Below are positions 8,468 to 16,604 of a DNA stretch of 64,000 nucleotides, piece by piece. The stretch is from Leclercia sp. 29361. GTDB lineage: Bacteria > Pseudomonadota > Gammaproteobacteria > Enterobacterales > Enterobacteriaceae. The DNA lies in NCBI RefSeq assembly GCF_011290365.1, contig NZ_CP049786.1, positions 2,914,001 through 2,978,000 of the forward strand, written 5' to 3'. The notes beneath the pieces were generated by a model. It was not told the DNA's origin and ran no database searches. It saw only the letters and a program-made list of their open reading frames with translations. Made by a program: the position numbers and the translations under genes. The number at the start of each line of letters is the position of its first letter. Position 1 is the stretch's first letter.

Positions 8468-9145
8468 TTATTTTCCTAAATTAGAAGGGAAGGATTTGAT
8501 GCTCTCAAGCAGAGCGTTGATTTGTGCTTCGTTTCCGTCGCCCTCGGACTCGCTCCGAATCGCTGACTTAAACCGGGCTATTAACCCAACTGCCTGTGAT
8601 TTGGTGAGACCGACTGAATCCCTCAGCCAGTTCTCCACGTCACGGATCGTTTCAATGCCATCGACACTTTTCATGGCTGCAATGCCAGCCTGTTCGTTGG
8701 CCGGGAAGGTGCAGACGCTGATTTCACGCAGGGCCTGGATATTCTTAAAAATGCGACCAGTGGGAATGATGGTGTAATCATCTTTAGCAACCGAAAACCC
8801 AACCGACATCCCCTCAACCGTACCGTGCTGCATTGCCGCCTTAAGGTCAGTAGCGCCACTGTGCCCTGGCGTCAGTTGGCCGCGCACATAGAGGCCTTTA
8901 TCGTCCTCGGCGAGGCTGTCCCACTTTCCAACCGGCAATTCCCATGTTTTGTGGTTGAAGAACATCGCCACTTTTCGGGTCTGGTTGGTGAGCGCGTTTT
9001 TGAAAGCGCCGGGCAGGATGATGTCGCCGTCAGAGTCGGTGTTATTGAAAACAGATGCGTATCCTTCGAAAATGCCCTGCTTCCCGTCACCGGTGAACTT
9101 GATTTCTGTCTCGTCGAAAGACAGCGTTTTTACGATCTCAGGCAT
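8468..9145 (-). CDS. Prohead maturation protease, HK97 gp4 type
   Basis: A 225-residue serine protease of the U35/herpesvirus-assemblin fold that cleaves the capsid delta domain. The core reads GIFEGYASVFNNTDSDGDIILPGAF, then a catalytic-histidine block FFNHKTWELPVGKW and a catalytic-serine block GTVEGMSVGFSV. I chose the second ATG (9145), because a GGGGG motif is well placed before it and the length then equals HK97 gp4. The ATG at 9157 would add MGAT. It lies between portal and capsid as expected. Confidence 0.93.
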   Translation of the reverse strand: MPEIVKTLSFDETEIKFTGDGKQGIFEGYASVFNNTDSDGDIILPGAFKNALTNQTRKVAMFFNHKTWELPVGKWDSLAEDDKGLYVRGQLTPGHSGATDLKAAMQHGTVEGMSVGFSVAKDDYTIIPTGRIFKNIQALREISVCTFPANEQAGIAAMKSVDGIETIRDVENWLRDSVGLTKSQAVGLIARFKSAIRSESEGDGNEAQINALLESIKSFPSNLGK

Positions 9146-9162
9146 CGTGGCCCCCATAAAAA

Positions 9163-10437
9163 TTAAGCCCCGTCATTGCGGGGCTCTTTGTTGGTTCCTA
9201 AATCGGTGATCGGCACGTATTGCGACTGCCGCATTGCCACATCGCCGCCAGGCAGCGGCGGGAGGTTATCCGTTCGCCGCATCTCGTTGATCGTGCGAAG
9301 CCCTGCCTCTCCCATCGCCTTCATGAATGCAGCGCGGGAGGCAGAATCACCTCTCAACAGACCATCAAGATTGTGCTCAGCATGAATGCGGCCAACGTCC
9401 TTCGCCGGGATCAGCCATCTCTGAATGCTGTTTTCCCAGCGCGAGATATAGGGCTGCAGGGTGTACTGCAGGAAGCCGAGATTCTGCTGCTCGATGCCCG
9501 ATCCCCAGCTCGTTGACTTCTCAACGTCGCCAACAAGGTGAGGCGGTACGCCAAAAAATCGGGCCAGTTCGCTAACCTGGAATTTTCGGGACGCCATCAT
9601 TTCGGCATCCTGAGGTGTCACGCCAATTGCCGAAGTAGAAAAGCCCGCTTCCAGAATCCAGAGGCGTTTTTTTACCGGGCCGCCAGCGATCTCTTTGAAG
9701 TTCTCTTCAACCTGCGAACGCTGCTGCTCAGTTAGCACCTTTTCGCCAGTAGAGAGGATTTGGGGTGATTTGGCACCGTTCGCAAAGAAATCTCGCTGCT
9801 GATCTTCCATCGCCACCGCCACGCCTGCCGATTTACAGGCAAACGCGATAGGTGAGAGGCCGACCAGCCCCGTAAATCCGAAGCCTTTAAGGTGAAAAAT
9901 GTCTTTCTGTGAAAAGTTGGCGTACTCGCTATCGCGCTGATAGCGATAAACCACGTTTTTACCGACCATCTTCACATCCATATTGGCGGACTGAAGCGGT
10001 ATCAGGCTGATCACGTCGCCAGCGCTGTTACGATCAACCAGCGCATAGGCGTTCCCGTAGAAACAAAGCTGCATTGTCATGGCCTCCCTGAACTCCTGGG
10101 CGGTCATGTACTGATTGGGCGAATAGCGCAACAGGCGAGCCAGCGGGTTGTTCAAGCCGACTTTTTTTCGGTTGTCGCTCTGGTCAGTTTCGAATACATC
10201 CAGCGGAAGACACGCAGTGAGCGTCGAAATCAGGCTAACGCAGCGCCACACCGTCGATATTTGCAGTATCCGTTCATCGTTAATGGATGAATCGCCCAGG
10301 TGGCCGTGGGCCGAAACTGGCCCCGTTTGCGAGCCTTGATTTGGGGTGACTAAACGTCCGCCGACAAACCAGGACTGCAGCCTTGCCCACCAGCCGTTAT
10401 TGGTTCGTAGGTCAATCGTGTATTTAGGTTCTTCCAT
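9163..10437 (-). CDS. Portal protein, HK97 gp3 type
   Basis: A 424-residue portal, equal in length to HK97 gp3. Typical features are VWRCVSLISTLTACLPLDVFE near residue 60, LLRYSPNQYMTAQEFREAMTMQLCFYGNAYALV, and the SELARFFGVPPHLVGDVEKSTSWGSGIEQQNLGFL block near residue 290. The dodecamer forms the DNA entry vertex and docks terminase. The ATG overlaps the terminase stop as TGATG; a GTG one codon earlier is less likely. Confidence 0.95.
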   Translation of the reverse strand: MEEPKYTIDLRTNNGWWARLQSWFVGGRLVTPNQGSQTGPVSAHGHLGDSSINDERILQISTVWRCVSLISTLTACLPLDVFETDQSDNRKKVGLNNPLARLLRYSPNQYMTAQEFREAMTMQLCFYGNAYALVDRNSAGDVISLIPLQSANMDVKMVGKNVVYRYQRDSEYANFSQKDIFHLKGFGFTGLVGLSPIAFACKSAGVAVAMEDQQRDFFANGAKSPQILSTGEKVLTEQQRSQVEENFKEIAGGPVKKRLWILEAGFSTSAIGVTPQDAEMMASRKFQVSELARFFGVPPHLVGDVEKSTSWGSGIEQQNLGFLQYTLQPYISRWENSIQRWLIPAKDVGRIHAEHNLDGLLRGDSASRAAFMKAMGEAGLRTINEMRRTDNLPPLPGGDVAMRQSQYVPITDLGTNKEPRNDGA

Positions 10438-11951
10438 CACATGCTCAGCGGTCGGAAAATGAAGTCCTCGAAGTCACCACCCTGTTCGGTAACTTCCCCA
10501 TTGGCAGCACCAACGGACATTGTCATTGCGACCATGCCATCGATACGACCTGTTGCTTTTGATTTATCGAGTTTGCGGTTGCCGGCAGCATCTTTCACGA
10601 TCACCGCGTTCACGGCGCACATCGTTAATACCGGGTGCATACCATGCCTCACCCGCCCGTTAAGCATCAGCGATTCAAGGGTGTCCACTGCTGGCCCCAT
10701 ATCCTTGAAACCCTGGCCGAACTCGACCAGAGGGAGGCTCAGCCCGATGGCGTCCGCCTCTTTCCTGAACTGGTCAATGCGCCAGCGGTCAAAGGCCATC
10801 GAGGTAATATCGAAATCACCGATGATTGAGGCGATATCAGCGACCACGAATGAATAATCCACGGACGCGCCAGGCGTCGTGCGTAAAAGGCCTTCTCTGA
10901 CCCAGACGTCATACGGCGCGCGGTCTGTTTTGGTGCGTTCTTCAAGCGTCTTTTCAGGTGTCCAGAAGAAGGGGAAAACATCCCAGACACCATCTTCTGC
11001 TTCACCAGCAATGACCAGCGCCGTTAAATCGTTCCTGGCTGACAGATCCAGCCCGGCATACCATTTCCGCGCCGTGTTCTGCGGTAAGCCGCCGCACAGC
11101 TCCCACACGCTGCGGGATATGAACGGTGATACTGTAGACACGCGCTGGTTCAGGTTCAGGTTTCGGAAGGTGTTCTCGAAACTTGGCATGCGTCCCGCTT
11201 TTTCTGCCTGGCGCGCCATGTCTTTTTCAGACCTGAACGTACCAAGCGCCGGATTAGCGGCAAGCCATGATTCACGCTTACTGATATCCGCCTCTTTGGG
11301 GGCCTCGTAAACGTGACAGACGATGTGCGGATCTTTCGATTTAACCGCGTCATCTATCCAGATGCTCAGCAGGTCGGCATCGTTCGCCGCCTGGGTGCTG
11401 ATAACAATCAGCAGCGGGCTTTCATGTGCGCCCTGAGCCGTGGTTATGGCGTCGATAAAATCATCCTGCGGCCCCCTTACCTGCCCGGTTTCATCCAGAA
11501 TCGCAAGGATGGGCGAAAGGCCGTGTGTAGTTTTACCCTCAGCAGATAAAGCCTTGTACTCAACGTTACACAGCAACCCGATCAGCTTTTTGCCGCTGGG
11601 CGTTATGTGAACCAGCTCCTGCAGCTTAGGATTGAGGTTAACCATCTTCACTGCCAAGTTAAAAACAATGGCCGCCTGCTCCCGACTGAGAGCGCCGCTG
11701 ACGATCTGCGTGTTCTGTACCGCTTCGGGTCCCACAAGATGCGCCAGCAGGATCCCGGCAATCAGCCCTGTTTTACCGTTTTTACGGGCGATGCTGAGTA
11801 TCGCCATGTCCGTACCGGCGGGGTTGTCGTAAATCGACAGGATGAATTTTTTCTGAAAAGGGTCGAGCCGCATTGGCTGCCCGATTAGCTTGCCTTCAGG
11901 CACGATGCAAAAGCGCTCAATGAACGCTATTACGCGCTCACCTCGCGTCAT
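10437..11951 (-). CDS. Terminase large subunit, HK97 gp2 type
   Basis: A 504-residue packaging motor with an N-terminal ATPase and C-terminal nuclease. The deviant Walker A is SIARKNGKT near residue 55, and Walker B with the catalytic glutamate is LAILDETGQ near residue 150. A coupling segment with VISTQAANDADLLSIWID follows. The RNase H-like nuclease shows YAGLDLSARNDLTALV, FDRWRIDQFRKEAD and a C-terminal DGMVAMTMSVGA. It is preceded by the small subunit gene and the cos region, the standard order for a cos-packaging HK97-like phage. Confidence 0.95.
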   Translation of the reverse strand: MTRGERVIAFIERFCIVPEGKLIGQPMRLDPFQKKFILSIYDNPAGTDMAILSIARKNGKTGLIAGILLAHLVGPEAVQNTQIVSGALSREQAAIVFNLAVKMVNLNPKLQELVHITPSGKKLIGLLCNVEYKALSAEGKTTHGLSPILAILDETGQVRGPQDDFIDAITTAQGAHESPLLIVISTQAANDADLLSIWIDDAVKSKDPHIVCHVYEAPKEADISKRESWLAANPALGTFRSEKDMARQAEKAGRMPSFENTFRNLNLNQRVSTVSPFISRSVWELCGGLPQNTARKWYAGLDLSARNDLTALVIAGEAEDGVWDVFPFFWTPEKTLEERTKTDRAPYDVWVREGLLRTTPGASVDYSFVVADIASIIGDFDITSMAFDRWRIDQFRKEADAIGLSLPLVEFGQGFKDMGPAVDTLESLMLNGRVRHGMHPVLTMCAVNAVIVKDAAGNRKLDKSKATGRIDGMVAMTMSVGAANGEVTEQGGDFEDFIFRPLSM

Positions 11952-11957
11952 AGTCTT

Positions 11958-12443
11958 TTATCCGTGTTTGGGAAAGGCGATCAGGTTGTCGTCCTGGTCC
12001 TGATGCTCTGCTCGCGTGTCCCGGGCAGCGCGATCATTCTGGTTGCGTTTCTTCTGGTCGCGGCTTTCGCCGTTGGTTGCGTGGGAATGGATCTGCAGGT
12101 CACGTCGCTGTGCCAGGATGGTTCGCTGCAATTCTGGAATTTGCTTCCGCAGGTCTTTAATCAGGGCCTCGTTTCTGCCTTCACCGCGCACGCGCTCTTC
12201 TTTGCGCAAATCTCTGCGTAAAACGGTGATATAGAGCTGGTTATTTGCCAGTTCTACAGCGGCCAGAAGGTCGGCGGGTGTCCAGCTGTCCAGGGCTTTC
12301 GATCTGATATTGTCATGCCAGAATGGTTCGGCTTTTTTCTCCAAACCTGCATGGGACGGCGGATCGATGGTGTCCACTGCTGCATTATTCATGGCCTGAA
12401 TCGCCGCCGCCGAACTGTCGGAGCGGGTTCGTTTATCTGCCAT
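11958..12443 (-). CDS. Terminase small subunit
   Basis: A 161-residue protein lying between cos and the large subunit. The middle contains a helical DNA-binding type segment (WTPADLLAAVELANNQLYITVLRRDLRKEERV), and the C-terminal third is highly charged and basic. The small subunit recognises the packaging site and regulates the motor. Assignment rests on position and the charge pattern, which fits HK97 gp1-like proteins. Confidence 0.85.
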   Translation of the reverse strand: MADKRTRSDSSAAAIQAMNNAAVDTIDPPSHAGLEKKAEPFWHDNIRSKALDSWTPADLLAAVELANNQLYITVLRRDLRKEERVRGEGRNEALIKDLRKQIPELQRTILAQRRDLQIHSHATNGESRDQKKRNQNDRAARDTRAEHQDQDDNLIAFPKHG

Positions 12444-12627
12444 ATGTCAACACCTTAAAACGGAAAAAATCGGGTTAGCGTTAAAATCAAACTTTGGCGG
12501 CGGTCATTTGGGGCAAAGGTTTTGAAGATTTGATCCCCCCCCTACCCCTGATGCGATTCATTCTCATTTGATATCATTGCATTTGAAATGATTTCATTTG
12601 AGGCCTATCCCCTGCTTCATCGCCGCG
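12444..12627 (-). other. Probable cos region between HNH-side gene and terminase
   Basis: This 184-bp gap holds no gene. In HK97-like phages the cohesive-end site lies directly upstream of the small terminase gene. It contains a C-rich tract (about 12534-12547), three CATTTGA direct repeats and a GC-rich stretch near 12618-12640. The exact nick positions cannot be read without a related phage whose ends are known. Confidence 0.6.
12565..12601. repeat. Three CATTTGA direct repeats at exact 15-bp spacing
   Basis: CATTTGA starts at 12565, 12580 and 12595, a perfect 15-bp period, with additional similarity inside the spacers (ATATCATTG and AATGATTT). The placement beside the small terminase gene suggests terminase-binding sites, by analogy with the R sites of lambda cosB. 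Confidence 0.6.
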
Positions 12628-12831
12628 CTAGGCCGAGTCTTTTTCTACCTGCAGGAGGACTGGATTGATCTTCTCAGGTTCAGGCCATAAGTGACCCGAT
12701 ACACTCAGCGTCGGTACGTCCTGGCCGACTGAGTGGGAGAACTCTATCGAGGTCACGCCCTTCATTACCACGCCATCGATCACCAGCTGAACAAACTTAC
12801 CGTCGCGGTATTCAATACTGAGGTCTTTCAT
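12628..12831 (-). CDS. Small phage protein, uncharacterised (67 aa)
   Basis: A 67-residue protein that begins MKDLSIEYRDGKFVQLVIDG and looks like a small beta-rich protein with GVTSIEFSHSVGQDVPTLSVSG. Its ATG overlaps the stop of the HNH gene (TAATG), so it belongs to the late packaging transcript. I recognise this as a frequent companion of phage HNH/terminase genes but know no function for it. Confidence 0.7.
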   Translation of the reverse strand: MKDLSIEYRDGKFVQLVIDGVVMKGVTSIEFSHSVGQDVPTLSVSGHLWPEPEKINPVLLQVEKDSA

Positions 12832-13172
12832 TACGTGCTCCAGTGAGACGCAGGATCGAGTGGGTAGCCGTTGGCATCACAGCCGATGACTGTGCCGCTC
12901 TTCTCCATTCTCTGCTTAGTTGAGTCGTGGTGCGCTTTGCACAGTGGCTGCCAGTTCTGTTTACTCCAGAACAGGTGCTGTGCCTTCGAGATGGCGAGCG
13001 GGTTACCCGACTTAAGCGCATCTTTAAGTTTGTGCGGTTCGATATGGTCAACAACAGTGGCCGCCGTTATGCGACCCTGCTGCTCGCACATCACACAGAG
13101 CGGGTGCTGCTGCAGGAAACGCAGGCGGGCCTTATCCCATCGGCTGCCATATATGCGGGGCTCTTTGCTCAT
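12831..13172 (-). CDS. HNH endonuclease, HK97 gp74-like
   Basis: A 113-residue HNH nuclease. Two zinc-binding CxxC-type elements are visible (HPLCVMC and QPLCKAHH), with the catalytic VVDHIEPHKLKD between them and H-H-D at the C-terminal part of the motif. HK97 gp74 stimulates terminase cutting at cos, and here the gene is next to cos. Start ATG 13172 has GGAG six bases upstream and overlaps the stop of the glycosyltransferase-like gene (ATGA). ATG 13184 is an alternative without such a site. Confidence 0.93.
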   Translation of the reverse strand: MSKEPRIYGSRWDKARLRFLQQHPLCVMCEQQGRITAATVVDHIEPHKLKDALKSGNPLAISKAQHLFWSKQNWQPLCKAHHDSTKQRMEKSGTVIGCDANGYPLDPASHWST

Positions 13173-13750
13173 GCCAGTCTCCATGCGCGGCGGCGTTCTG
13201 TCCTCGGCTCGTTGTCCGGGTGGCGCTCAACCGTCGGCAGGTCAGCATGATCCACCAGCGAATAGCACGGGTAGATCACTCTGCCGCCGTAGGCCTCACC
13301 GACGGCGTAATCAGCTGCCAGCGTTTTATTCCATGAGTTGAGCATACTCGCCAACCTGCCCGGGGGTGGGCTATAGCAGACACCGTGAATCAACTTACTC
13401 ATCACGATGTGATCACCACATAGGCGATCAGCATCCACCAGCATTCCGGCTATTTCTTTTTGATACTGCGGCGGTCGGCCAGTACCCAGATAAAAGCTCA
13501 GCATGTCGTCAGGAAAACGGGCCAGCCAATCAATCACCCGGTCGGTAAAACCAGAAACGGGTAGAGCGTCGTCTTCCAGCACCACTACCCGGCAGGATTG
13601 CTCTGCAGCCCATTCAAGCGCACGCCGGTGATTCCAGTTCGCGCCTCGCTTTGCTTCATCCATGAAGATATGGGCGTTAAGCTGGTCAGCCAGACACAGT
13701 GCTTGTTCTGCTCGTAAAGGATGTGCGATCACAACATAGGCAATATCCAT
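13169..13750 (-). CDS. GT25-like glycosyltransferase, putative
   Basis: A 193-residue GT-A-like protein. It opens with a beta strand (MDIAYVVIAHPLRAEQAL), followed by WNHRRALEWAAEQSCRVVVLEDDALPVSGFTDRV. The LEDDA sequence near residue 58 fits the metal-binding acidic motif of GT25-type LPS glycosyltransferases, and W-N-H-x-x-A-L-E matches the preceding helix. It overlaps the HNH gene by four bases and is read with the late genes. The substrate is unknown. A second glycosyltransferase lies 430 bp upstream in the same direction. Confidence 0.7.
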   Translation of the reverse strand: MDIAYVVIAHPLRAEQALCLADQLNAHIFMDEAKRGANWNHRRALEWAAEQSCRVVVLEDDALPVSGFTDRVIDWLARFPDDMLSFYLGTGRPPQYQKEIAGMLVDADRLCGDHIVMSKLIHGVCYSPPPGRLASMLNSWNKTLAADYAVGEAYGGRVIYPCYSLVDHADLPTVERHPDNEPRTERRRAWRLA

Positions 13751-13810
13751 TAAATAAACCTCGCCCCAAATATATTAAGGAGGTAATCTCGCAAAAAAAC
13801 AGGGGGCATT

Positions 13811-14146
13811 ATGAAAGACTTGATTCTCGGTGTGATTGCTAAAATTTCCAAAATGGATGCTGAAGCTAAACAGCTTGCGGCTAAGGTAGAAGCTCAGTCT
13901 CTGTTAATTGGTGCGCTTTTACTGACCATTGGAAAAAATGGCGGTATGAATGAAATGCTTGAGAATGTTAGGAAAGCAATTAATGCAGCTTTTGACGCAT
14001 CGGATACACCGCTTAAGTCTGACGCTGAAATCTTATTGAATGAGTTCAATAATCTTATTGTATTAACACAGCTACTTGAGACCAACGATTCAGAAATTGA
14101 CATCGAATCGTTAAAGGAAACCCCAGACGAAACAGCCAAAGACTAA
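13811..14146 (+). CDS. IraP-like RpoS anti-adaptor
   Basis: This 111-residue protein is encoded against the late operon. Its first ~85 residues align with E. coli IraP as I remember it: MKDLILGVIAKISKMDAEAK against [20 protein letters not shown], then KQLAAKVEAQSLLIGALL against ELCAQVEALEIIVTAML. IraP binds the response regulator RssB and so protects sigma-S from ClpXP. About 25 extra acidic residues follow at the C-terminus. The long N-terminal coiled coil is preserved. The gene has its own GGGGG ribosome-binding site, and its plus-strand orientation implies its own promoter and expression in the lysogen. The identification is from a recalled sequence, not an alignment search. Confidence 0.72.
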   Translation: MKDLILGVIAKISKMDAEAKQLAAKVEAQSLLIGALLLTIGKNGGMNEMLENVRKAINAAFDASDTPLKSDAEILLNEFNNLIVLTQLLETNDSEIDIESLKETPDETAKD

Positions 14147-14183
14147 AGTTTAGTTCTTAGAGCTGGGGTTAAGGCTCCAGCCT

Positions 14184-15641
14184 CTACTTATGTCTCCACC
14201 ATGCCACCTCCTTACCGAAGCCATCCGTTTTGAAGATAGTATGGACCTTAGGGCCAGTAACGACACGATCACCGAATGACTTTGCAGCCATACCGTACGC
14301 GCCCATGTCCACCAGCGTGGCGGGAGCTGTTTCCATCTTCCAGAAACGGTGGCTTTCAATGAGGTAATGCTGACGGATGATGCGGTGGGCAAACTCCATT
14401 ACATCTTTACGGCTGCCACCAAGAAGGCCAGCGTTAAGCAGTGGTTCATCCCGATGCAGTTCAATGAACTCGCTATACGCTTTGCCGTGGTGGTTTGCTT
14501 TCATCCACTCGTCGGCATAGGTCTTGTGCTCAGAGCCAACATAGATTTTACCCGGCTCCATTTCCGCCCAGGGCTCTCGCAGCATCTCAACGTCTGTCCC
14601 GTCAGTACACCAGACAAGATGGTATTCAGGGTGGGCACGAAGATACTGATAGATATGCAGCCAGCGCGCAAAGTAAGGGCTCATGTCTAATGCGGGTACC
14701 TCGCACAAGCTGGCACCGCTGGGAGACTCTTTTAGTTCGTCAGCCAGGACAACCGGAAGCGCGCCGGATATTGAGTCTGCCCAGGACTGCAAAGCCTGCG
14801 GGTCGGGTTTCATCTTCCCGCCGCGCTGTGGGTCTGGCTGACTTGTGAGTAGCGTCGTAATCACCAGATTTGGATTTCTGCTGTACGAGGCAAAGCCGGT
14901 ATAACCGCTGTCGCGTCGAGCGTTGAAGATGCCAACGTTTCTTTTTACCAGTGCCTCTCGGTCAGGCCGTGGAATTGAGCGCACGCCCTCTTCGTACTCG
15001 TCCATTGAGTGAATCAGCTTTTCAGAACCAACCACATCAGCGAACGCCCACGACGTTAAACCAGCGTTGTGAATCCGAAGCGCCAGATCGGGATGCTCGT
15101 ACATGCCGCGACCGTATACCAGATCGAATCCGCCGACCTTCTCAATGGCACTACGGTGGTAATACAGCATCACGCCGCGCTGCCCAGTATAAGCCACATG
15201 CTGATCGTCACGGTAAAGCACCGAAAGGTCATTCAGCTTATTGCGGCCAGCCAGATCGAGGAACTGGTAAGCCAGATGTGGCTCGGGTGATTCGATGTAG
15301 GGAAGATGCCAGTTATCGGCGATGGGCCAGGCGTCATCATCCCACAGAAAAAGATGCTCACACCCTGCATCCATCAGCGCGGTCAGGCTGGCGTTCTTCG
15401 AGGCGACAATGCCGAGCGATGATTCATGGCGAAGCAGCTGCACGCCGTCGGGCACTACCGCTGTAGGTTTTGAGCCATCATCGATAACAACCACCAGCGC
15501 ACCCGGGGGTAAAAACTTAATATGCTGAGTCAGGGCGCGGCTCAAAACGTCAGCGCGGTTGTGCGTCGTTATAGCAATGCCGATTCGAGAGGAGGTAGCA
15601 CCAGCCGGTACATACGCTACTCCATCAATAGAGACTTCCAT
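14184..15641 (-). CDS. Two-domain glycosyltransferase (GT2-type N-terminus)
   Basis: A 485-residue protein. Residues 18-60 are a classic GT2 start (IGIAITTHNRADVLSRAL, then VVVIDDGSKP), and the metal site is LFLWDDDAWP near residue 117. A later VGGFDLVYGRGMYEHPDLALRIHNAG block contributes the acceptor/base region, reaching about residue 230. A second region (about 255-485) has its own strand and acidic pattern (HLVWCTDGTDVEMLREPW near 345) and ends WWRHK, so it may be a second transferase module. It lies in the late region between lysis and packaging genes. Acceptor candidates are virion proteins, DNA or host surface glycans; none can be chosen from sequence. Confidence 0.8.
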   Translation of the reverse strand: MEVSIDGVAYVPAGATSSRIGIAITTHNRADVLSRALTQHIKFLPPGALVVVIDDGSKPTAVVPDGVQLLRHESSLGIVASKNASLTALMDAGCEHLFLWDDDAWPIADNWHLPYIESPEPHLAYQFLDLAGRNKLNDLSVLYRDDQHVAYTGQRGVMLYYHRSAIEKVGGFDLVYGRGMYEHPDLALRIHNAGLTSWAFADVVGSEKLIHSMDEYEEGVRSIPRPDREALVKRNVGIFNARRDSGYTGFASYSRNPNLVITTLLTSQPDPQRGGKMKPDPQALQSWADSISGALPVVLADELKESPSGASLCEVPALDMSPYFARWLHIYQYLRAHPEYHLVWCTDGTDVEMLREPWAEMEPGKIYVGSEHKTYADEWMKANHHGKAYSEFIELHRDEPLLNAGLLGGSRKDVMEFAHRIIRQHYLIESHRFWKMETAPATLVDMGAYGMAAKSFGDRVVTGPKVHTIFKTDGFGKEVAWWRHK

Positions 15642-15650
15642 AAAAGCCCC

Positions 15651-15881
15651 TTAGCGACCGCCGCGGTTATTCCAGAGTAAGCCGCCAGGCTTCGTCGCTT
15701 TCTGAAGGGCATCATTTACCGCATCCACCACAGCTTCACGCATTTCTTCTGAGAGAACGATCTTTGTTGAATTGACAGTAATAGTCTTATTGCTTCCCGC
15801 GGTCCGCTCGCTCGGATCCTTCTGGACTTTAACGGACCAATGCGCGCTTTGGCATTCATCAATCTTTGAACTTTCGGACAT
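15651..15881 (-). CDS. Small protein beside the glycosyltransferase (76 aa)
   Basis: A 76-residue protein (MSESSKIDECQSAHWSVKVQ) with a predicted amphipathic helix EEMREAVVDAVNDALQKATK and a glycine/arginine-rich end. It has a good AAGGAA ribosome-binding site and ends nine bases before the 485-residue glycosyltransferase starts, so the two are likely co-translated. No family is recognised. Confidence 0.65.
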   Translation of the reverse strand: MSESSKIDECQSAHWSVKVQKDPSERTAGSNKTITVNSTKIVLSEEMREAVVDAVNDALQKATKPGGLLWNNRGGR

Positions 15882-16115
15882 TCTTTTTTCCTTTTAGACG
15901 TGAGCCTGTCTCACACAAGTCCTCCAAGAGCAACGGATTGCCCAAGCTCCCAGCTGAAAGACTCTCTTAGATGTGCGCGTGCGAAGCGCTTTGAGTGATT
16001 TACTTAATAACTTTAACCTGCTTCAAAATTTCGAATCATGGCTTAGTAAAGTCAAAGAATTAAACGTAAGAACGTCGTATTTTGAATTGCCCACAACAAA
16101 CTAATAGGATTCAAA

Positions 16116-16601
16116 ATGCCTGAACTCGTTGATCCAACAGATGCATTAATTAGTTTTCAGCACGCTTTTTCAAATGGCTTGATTAAACCTTCACCATGTG
16201 TAGTTCACCCAAGTATGAAAGTGCTTCTGGATGATGCCGAGGGCACCCCCAGGTTTACTTATGCATTCTTTCAAGGAGAAACTGTTAAAGGTGTTGCTGT
16301 TTATGTCCCTGCAGATTTTGTAGAAGGGAAGCCGTGTTTTGGCGTTGGCTATGCAGTAGCTGATGAATATAAAATGCAAGGCATCGGTACTCAGCTTCTC
16401 ATCGCCAGTATCGAAGAAATGCAATACGGATTTAGAAATTCCTTCGATGAATTCTATGTAGAGGCTATTGTCGGGGTTGAAAATCAGGCGTCTAACAAAT
16501 TAGCTGCAAAAATTTTATCTGATACACCTGAGCCAGGGAATGATTCTCACTCTGGAAAACCTATCCATCAGTACTTGAAGCTTTTCAAAACCACAAAGTA
16601 A
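16116..16601 (+). CDS. GNAT-family N-acetyltransferase
   Basis: A 161-residue protein on the strand opposite the surrounding late genes. The acetyl-CoA binding motif A is readable as CFGVGYAVADEYKMQGIGTQLL (about residues 72-93), with the Q-x-x-G-x-G-x-x-L signature. It is followed by FYVEAIVGVENQASNKLAAKIL, the usual motif B helix. An AGGA site precedes the ATG, and the 230-bp AT-rich region upstream could hold its promoter, for example TTGAGT with TAACCT 17 bases further. The substrate is unknown. Separate orientation and AT-rich composition suggest a lysogenic-conversion gene. Confidence 0.82.
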   Translation: MPELVDPTDALISFQHAFSNGLIKPSPCVVHPSMKVLLDDAEGTPRFTYAFFQGETVKGVAVYVPADFVEGKPCFGVGYAVADEYKMQGIGTQLLIASIEEMQYGFRNSFDEFYVEAIVGVENQASNKLAAKILSDTPEPGNDSHSGKPIHQYLKLFKTTK

Positions 16602-16604
16602 CTG

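Noticed and set aside
12565-12601. CRISPR-like array
   Set aside because: The repeat is only seven bases with 8-base spacers and no cas genes are nearby. Better explained as protein-binding sites.
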